From Stichopus chloronotus (lineage: Eukaryota; Echinodermata; Holothuroidea; Aspidochirotida; Stichopodidae): a stretch of DNA of 64,000 nt. The first letter of the stretch is position 1. Each line of letters starts with the position of its first letter. The position numbers and the translations under genes are program-made. Shown here piece by piece: positions 57,971-64,000 of this stretch. The stretch lies in NCBI GenBank assembly GCA_021234535.1, contig CM037846.1:10990705-11054704 (forward strand), in the 5' to 3' direction. A model generated the notes under the pieces. That model was not told where the DNA came from, ran no database searches, and saw nothing but the letters and a program-made list of their open reading frames with translations.

Positions 57971-58348
57971 CTTCCCTATCAGTGTAGGAATTACTCCACT
58001 TGGACCCCAACCTCCCTGCCAGCCGAGCGGCGCAACAAAGCTTGCTAGCAGTCTTCGGTTGAAAAGATATACGGTCCATATACTTTTAAAGCTACGTGCG
58101 AAGCAGGTCTCCACCAGCCAGAGGGGATTATTGGGGAATGCTCGGTAAACGGTGTTTTGGTACCCATTAACCACCATGATCTCTCCTGAGTCCACACACT
58201 GTCCCAGTATGGTGAAACCGGTTACCGTATGAAATATCTGATGGCATGTGGGAATCTCGACTAAGACCTCATTCATACACTCAACTTGATAAAACTGCAA
58301 TGTAGTTGAATATGGTGTCACTTGATGATCTGGTGTCGCAGATGGCAA
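57971..58348 (-). CDS. Candidate exon, weakly phospholipid scramblase-like
   Basis: A 140-codon minus-strand frame (stop TGA at 57926-57928) without an initial ATG. Peptide blocks VECMNEVLVEIP, TGFTI, NTVYRAFP, CFARSFKSIWTVYLFNRRL and IPTLIGKV follow the order seen in scramblases (start of domain, TGF, VY.A, C..RSF, PPG-IG). That resemblance is by eye only. There are two possible donors: gtgcgt after 57971 and a strong gtaagt after 57912, the latter in another frame. No further exons found. It may be a gene fragment. Confidence 0.3.
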
Positions 58349-59274
58349 ATTTCCGATTTGTTTTTCATATTTTTATTTTTCATTTGTTATTGCTAAGAGG
58401 TAATTCCCCCTTCTCCCCCCCCCCCCCCCCTAGTTACTTGGTTTCCTCTATATCCCTGTAGCAGCTGTTAATTAAGTACAAGACTATGTTCTTTTTCTTC
58501 AAACTTGCACACTTTCTTAGTGCATGTTCCACATAGGGTTATCTCTCGTCGACCCCAAACGACTGCCTGCAGTGTAGTTCGAACCAGAGTCAGGTTATAG
58601 TACTTCTGTGGTAGAGCTAACGTGCCCAAGCTACGTGGCTACACAACTTTCCTCAGCACTGGATGCTCTCCTTCAGAATCTTATCAACTAGGACTATAGT
58701 GCCCAGCTATACTCTGGATCTCTAGCTACTATACGAGCGTATCTCATGATCTCAATCATACCTTACGGAATCGTAGAAGGGAAATTGCACTGACGAATTA
58801 CCAAAGGTAAAAAGACAAAATGGCAATGATCAGTCTGCAAATTGACGAGTTAATAACATTCTTCACTTACTAACTTTTCTGAATTTTCAAAGAAGTGAAT
58901 AACCAACCAGGAGGTTTAGTAAATATGAATAAAACTTGAACGGATAAAGTGACTTTAAAACAAAGCACAACTTTACGGAACAAAAACCTGAACTTCGACT
59001 TGTCACAATCACTCACAGCTGCAGGATGAAAAAAAAAATATGTCTTACTCTTCAGATAATGAGCTATGGGGGAACTAATTGGCTACTACACGTCGTTTGT
59101 ATGCATTTTCTTTGTTTCGCTATAGCTCCAACGCTGCACTGACCATATACAGTATATTCACCGCCTAATCTGGCCCGTACACATTCACTGGCACGTACGC
59201 TGCTTCAGGTAGCATACCCCATTGGAGACCTATGGCGGTGGAACTCCCTGCAGCATAACGGACAGTCCGGGCAA
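58349..59274. other. Intergenic; no gene seen
   Basis: Poly-C near 58418 and AT-rich sequence. No coding or RNA feature supported. Confidence 0.35.
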
Positions 59275-59900
59275 CTTTATGGTATTTTATGGTATGTTAT
59301 CCTTTGGGATGGGTTCTTTCGTGGACTGAACATTGAAGTAGGCGATTTGAGGTATGTGGCGCCAACTGAAGCTACTGTAAAGAAATTATATGGACTTAAA
59401 AATGTAGCCGAACGAGCACAATCATTCGAGGCAAGGCGTGATTGTCCCAAGCAGCAATTAAAGAACACTATCTTCAACACCTCTCGCTCAAGTTATAAAT
59501 CGAACCAAAGGTAAGGTAAGGAAGATTGAAAGTGCCATAAATTGCCAATATGTTAGCTTTCCAATGAGTGGTACATAGCTTAACCTGTTGAAAACTGCTT
59601 TAAGGCTTTAGAGACAACATTACTTTTGCGACTTAGTGTGTAAGTCAGAGGGGCAAGTTTTAGGGTATGTTCGAAGATGCCCCCAGGATCTCCACAGAGA
59701 CTTTGCCCCTGGATCCCCACTGGGGTGGATCCCCACTGGAGATTGTCCTGATGGACCCAACCAGGGGTCATAAGATGGGTCCCTGGGCCCCACTGGATGT
59801 GCGTTATACTCGATTTCCGACTGTCCCAACACTTTCTTTTGCCTTCCATTTGCCTCCCCCTCCCCCCAAGAAGTGTAATAAGATGTCTGATACGCGTACG
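59275..59900 (+). repeat. Dispersed repeat copy 2, joined to hAT-like GC-rich filler
   Basis: 59275-59655 matches 9815-10190 on the same strand. 59655-59880 has the 'gcccctggatccccac', 'gatgccccc' and 'ccccctcccc' texture, plus an 'acactttc...ctctg/ttttgcc' ending, like the interior of the element at 14134-14874. Clear terminal repeats are not visible. Confidence 0.45.
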
Positions 59901-60520
59901 TTATTCTCAAGTGGCAACCGAACGTGTTGTACATAACACCTGAACCTTAGGTTCTCAACCTTATTCATCACTGTACCCCTTAGGATGCTCCATATTTTTT
60001 GAGGGACCCTTTCGGTGCAAAGAAAATCTTTTGATTGAGTTACACCTTACGAATTATGGGAAACGGATGGTCTTACTCAAATTATAAGAAATTTAGAATT
60101 AAAATTGAGTTAAAAAGAGACATTGTTGCAAAACTGTATGACCACCGAATGCCTATGTTCATGAAGGTATGTGCCATACATACAGGTATAGTATTTAGTA
60201 TCATCGAGTTATTATTTGGTGCGAGAAAAGAAAAAAAAAAGAATTTGTGTCCTTGTCTGACATAGAATTAAAAAGGAGCAAAACAAGCGAAACATACATT
60301 GAACTGGTAGGGTACGCTTTCAGCGTCGTCTACCTGTGAGATGCCATTAGTTAAGCGATTATCATCGGCTGAATTCTCTTAAAATCTTAGCATGGTCTCT
60401 TGTCGTTTTTTTTTTAGTCTCCCTCCCATGAGTGGATCCTGTTCATTGACCTTGTATTGTCAGGAAAACGTTGTCGACAAGGCATATCGTCCTCTGTATG
60501 TTCTTTACATGTGCAAAAAT
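59901..60520. other. Intergenic; no gene seen
   Basis: Short frames without recognisable protein pattern; A tract near 60230 and T tract near 60407. Confidence 0.35.
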
Positions 60521-60524
60521 TAGC

Positions 60525-61200
60525 ACCATTTGAGCCTCCTAGAGTGCATTTCGCACTTATTCGAACACTTAAGAAATGCTGATCTATTATCAGGGACTTG
60601 TAAGTAATGTATGTGTGAAGCAATACATGTGTGACCTGTGAAGCGTTATCAATTGTAATTGTCAAAACAGCGCCCTCTTTCATGTGTTCTTAAGAGTCTT
60701 TTGCACCGATTTGAACACTTTAAAAATGCTGATCTATGATCAATAGCACGTTAGGAATGCACCTGTGAAGTTTCATTGATGTAGGCCTACTCAATATATG
60801 CTTAAATGTGTCCAAAACAGCGCCTTCTTTCGAGTGTTCTTAAATGTCTTTTGTACAATTTGATCACTTAAGAATTGCTGATTTGTTATAAGGGGCATGC
60901 AAAGAATGTAATTGCAAAGTTTCGTTGATGTACTCAATATGTGCTTTAAATGTGTCCAAAACAGCGCCCTCTTTGGGTGTCCTTAACTGCCTTTTGCACC
61001 AATTTGGACTCTAAACGATTGGTGATCTGTTATCAGGGTCATGCAAGGAATGTACTTGCAAAGTTTCATCGATGTACTTGATATGTGATTTAAATGTGAA
61101 ACCCACTCCCAATTAAACATTTTTAAGTGCCTTTTGCACCATTTTGTGCACTTACGAACATCAGATATGCAATCAGGACCATAAAATTGACCAGACTGAG
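60525..61200 (+). repeat. Tandem array, about 4-5 units of 144-150 bp
   Basis: ACAGCGCC(C/T)TCTTT recurs near 60667, 60817 and 60961. Each is followed by 'gtgttcttaa', 'cttttgcacca.tttg..cactta', 'tgctgatctgttatcaggg' and 'gcaaagtttcattgatgta'. Diverged partial units flank on both sides. Non-coding. Confidence 0.75.
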
Positions 61201-62286
61201 CTTTTTTCGTGGATGTACTCAAGGATGTAATTTACAAGTTTTTTTTTTTTGGGGGGGGGGGGGAATTCAACCCTCCCCATCCCCAGACGCACCATTTTCA
61301 AAACTGAAGAATTTCCATTCCTACGTTCCCACACCATCCCTTTCAATTCATGCGATCAAACCTTTTTTACTCGAAATGTGAATTGAATCTCCGGTAGATC
61401 CCGGACTGATCACGCCCAAATCATGCAGAACGACACAAGACTTCAGTTTAATTTTTCTGAGCTCTAGAAGTATGAGGATCTGGTTCACACACTCCTCGCG
61501 TAGGTCTACTAAATACGTAGTGGTAGAAGCCTAGATTTTTATCACTAAAGTATTTGTAACATTTTAATGGAACATGAATTAGTAACAAGTAAGTAATTGA
61601 TCTAAGTAATTCACCTAAAATATTACAAAGAGTAATTCACCTAAAGTAATTCACCTAATTCAAGTAATTCACCTAAAATATTATAAAGAAAACAATCAGC
61701 TGTGTAGTATCTAACGAGAGAGACTTTGTTAAGTGCACCCTCCAATCAGCTGGTGACGTTTGTTTACGTTGTACGTTGAAAGGATCAGAAGGATTGTGGC
61801 AAGTTGAGTAAATAGAAGTCCTGTAGGGCCGGATACGGTACTTCAAAGCACTGACTACAGTATTTCTCCTTCTCCAAAATTTTAAGCTTGCAAACAACTG
61901 TTTTTGAATAAGAGAATACGAGAAAATATTTTGGTAAGTGGATCTAGACCGACATTATCTGTTTAAGTAAATAAGTTCTACTAGCACGGAAGGGTTCCTT
62001 CGTTACTGTTATTGTTACTGTTAGGCTCACAGTGACAGTTGACATTACATCTGTACAGAGGGCTTTAGCTACAGACTGTACAGTACTAGCTAAAGCACAG
62101 AATGCCTTGAAGGTCATCTTCACTACGTGGTCATACTTCAAGTTTAACTCGATGAAGCCCACCCCAAGTCCATGGTACTAGACCTTTCGGTACTAATTTA
62201 GAATCCGAACCAATCGGAAATGGTATCAGACAACTAAAAGAGTGAGTATAGCATCTATGTCTTATTTTTCTTTCTTTTTTTGGAGT
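61201..62286. other. Intergenic apart from the short repeat at 61.6 kb
   Basis: A run of T followed directly by a run of G lies near 61238-61263. No gene seen. Confidence 0.35.
61600..61690 (+). repeat. TAATTCACCTAA short tandem repeat
   Basis: AAGTAATTCACCTAA is repeated about five times with AATATTA-containing spacers between 61605 and 61685. Confidence 0.65.
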
Positions 62287-63152
62287 AACTGCAGAATACA
62301 AATGTCCCGGTGAAACAGCACCCTAAAAAATCTCGGAGGCGAACTGCACAGTGGTTCTCCCTTGCGCTCCCAGTAGAAATCCTGTGCATAATCTGCGTTA
62401 GCTATATCATTTGAATTTTTTTGCGAAGTCCCATAGTTTTAAGTCATCAGTGGCGGTGCAGTCTCATTTTTTATAGTCATTTGTCTTATGAGCTTCCCAT
62501 CCAGAGTGGAGCCACAGTTGCAGTCTTAGTGTTGGCTGATCGAATATTCTCTTGAAAACATTCTAAGGCCACTGATTCATAATCTGAGTGGAGGCGCAGT
62601 CGCAGTCCCAGTGGTGTCCACGATTCTACAATCTGAGTGGAGGCGCAGTCGCAGTCCCAGTGGTGGCTAACAACATTCTAGGTCCACTGATTCTATCATC
62701 TGAGTGGAGGCACAGTCGCAGTCCCAGTGGGGGCTAACAACATTCTAAGTCCACTGATTCTATCATCTGAATGGAGGCGCAGTCGCAGTCCCAGTGGTAG
62801 CTAACTAAGAGTGGCCATTTTGAGAATGACTCAACATGTGATTGCCTGATTGGGATACAACATTCTTAGTTCACTGATTTTGTCATCTGAGTGGAGGAGC
62901 AGTCACAGTCCAAGTGGTAGCTAACACGGAGAGACCATTTTGAGAACGACTCATCATGTGATTGGGATACACTATTGCTTAAAAATACGGTATTTTAAGT
63001 TCACTGCAAGGGCCTCTAGTGTGGTGTGGAGGTGCAGTTGCAGTCCCAGTAGTCATTCGTTCACAAAACATACATGTACGATTCACTGTGACTACGACTG
63101 CCCCTCTGGAGTCTTAGTCATATGTCTGGGATAGACGTTGTATTCTGCAGTT
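62287..63152. mobile_element. TIR-flanked element containing a minisatellite
   Basis: AACTGCAGAATACAA (62287-62301) is the exact reverse complement of 63138-63152. Between them lies an array of 51-, 66/67- and ~120-bp units based on GTGGAGGCGCAGTCGCAG and TCCCAGTGGTGGCTAAC, at about 62581-62960 with outlying half units at 62453, 62507 and 63025. The outer GACTCCAGAGGGGCAGTCG-like block near 63110 is on the opposite strand, extending the inverted symmetry. No open frame. Likely a non-autonomous DNA transposon with internal tandem repeats. A target duplication was not found. Confidence 0.55.
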
Positions 63153-63274
63153 GTACCCTATTTTGTTCTAGTTTTTTTCTCTTTCAAGACTTTCAAAGTT
63201 ACGGATTTTTGCGCAATGAACGACATGTAGTAAAACCTGTGGAAGAAGTGATTGATTATTCCTGAAAGAGAATT

Positions 63275-63365
63275 AGGTCAGACGAGGATTTGAACCTAGG
63301 ATATCACGATAACAGATGCATCGTAAGTTTTACGCATAACCCACTACGCTACGAGAGCGGATGTG
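63275..63365 (-). repeat. tRNA-like sequence, probably a SINE head or tRNA pseudogene
   Basis: On the minus strand, TAGCGTAGTGGG matches a pol III A box and GGTTCAAATCC matches a B box with tRNA-like spacing. The T arm pairs with one mismatch, but the acceptor ends do not pair, so it is not a functional tRNA. Confidence 0.4.
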
Positions 63366-63464
63366 CTGGTTGGGTGTTCAAAAATGCATACAATACACAA
63401 ATGTGTAATCCAACCAGGCTAGTCATATAATAATATCTATATATTCATATACTATAAATAAGTA

Positions 63465-63552
63465 TATATCCCCTAACCATATCCCCTAATCCTGAATCAT
63501 TACACCTAACCTGATCCCCTAACCCGATCCCCTAATCCGATCCCCTAGCCCT
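63465..63552 (+). repeat. Short CCCTAAC/GATCCCCTAA repeat
   Basis: About six degenerate units of 12-13 bases of the type GATCCCCTAACCC. Superficially telomere-like, but irregular and with extra GATC, so an interstitial minisatellite. Confidence 0.55.
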
Positions 63553-64000
63553 GTTTACCAACGCTAGTCAGGCAATCCATTCATTGTTCGCTATTCAAGG
63601 ATGGTGGTGGACCGAATCGAACATTCCAATCGAAACTAGCAAGTACATTCATATGGTACAGATTCTAAAGTTGCGCCAGCCTTTCAGTTGTACGACTGGG
63701 TTAGTGCAGGAGACAGTGTATTTCCGCAATGTAAGTTACAACTATCTGCAGTGGTCATGTATGTGTACATGTGTACAGTGCTGTAAAGAAAAAAAGTAAG
63801 TAAATAAGTAATACTGTATATGGGTCAATGCTGAAAAAAGTCTCTCATTATTCCAAGATATTTTTTTGGGTGGGTTGAGCAAAATTCACAATTGGTTCAG
63901 TGCCTTGATAGCAAATTCAGAAGATTCAGAGAAGCTCATATTACACCACATACACAGGAACCCATTGTTTTTATTACACATGTGGAGGAGTCGATATATA
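63553..64000. other. No gene seen to the window end
   Basis: AT-rich sequence. The 71-codon frame at 63584-63799 has no recognisable pattern. Confidence 0.35.

Noticed and set aside
59580..59936. Overlapping 89- to 104-codon frames on both strands
   Set aside because: They arise from the GGATCCCCACTGG-type GC-rich filler shared with the hAT-like element.
63275..63365. Functional tRNA gene
   Set aside because: A and B boxes are present but acceptor ends do not pair and the anticodon arm is poor.
63465..63552. Telomere repeat
   Set aside because: Units are irregular and contain GATC; not TTAGGG arrays and too short.
1..64000. CRISPR arrays, bacterial operons, plasmid or phage functions
   Set aside because: No regular 25-40 bp repeats with unique spacers, no ribosome-binding-site-led gene clusters; the DNA is intron-containing animal sequence.

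Overview
This is animal nuclear DNA, AT-rich, with intron-split genes, GT-AG splice sites, LINE fragments, foldback elements and many short tandem repeats. It has no bacterial-style operons and no CRISPR array. Gene content fits a marine invertebrate deuterostome. The dispersed repeats (AGGTCA-rich units, TACTGTA/TACAGTA words, poly-G/C tracts) make an echinoderm, perhaps a sea cucumber, my best guess. That assignment is inference.

Three protein-coding loci are well supported. (1) + strand, about 1.8-7.4 kb: a locus resembling the uncharacterised 'SAM domain-containing protein 3-like' (PB1-like) family. A separate upstream frame (1821-2207) looks like the C-terminus of the zinc-finger-type protein that I recall often preceding it. 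The main exon carries two frame shifts and an in-frame stop although its splice sites are intact. (2) + strand, 20833-29598: a complete six-exon short-chain dehydrogenase of 277 codons, matching carbonyl reductase 1 in length and in catalytic-residue positions. Its fifth intron uses a GC donor. (3) - strand, 49908 down to 35077: a 16-exon polynucleotide kinase 3'-phosphatase (PNKP), 637 codons, with FHA domain, very long charged linker, HAD phosphatase and P-loop kinase. Two of its exons are only 21 and 28 nt. A weaker candidate exon (about 57.97-58.35 kb, - strand) is vaguely reminiscent of phospholipid scramblases.

Mobile DNA fills much of the rest. A 5'-truncated CR1/L2/Jockey-type LINE (31.4-33.6 kb) sits inside another repeat. 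Two LINE 3' fragments lie at 55.8-57.7 kb. A 741-bp hAT-like element with a perfect 8-bp target duplication (14134-14874) is inserted in a larger long-TIR element (13627-15082). Further foldback elements lie at 1450-1748 and 8755-9090. A TIR-flanked minisatellite lies at 62287-63152. Tandem arrays occur at 18.3-19.8, 23.7-24.7, 28.2-28.8, 35.6-35.8, 44.17-44.52, 53.07-53.26 and 60.5-61.2 kb.

The loci show no sign of working as a system. CBR1 is a cytosolic carbonyl reductase, PNKP a nuclear DNA-end repair enzyme, and the SAMD3-like locus has no known function. I found no clear undescribed biological system. The most informative oddities are the nested transposons, the broken SAMD3-like locus, the PNKP exon structure and linker, and the repeats that spread perfect DR1 hormone-receptor-type motifs.
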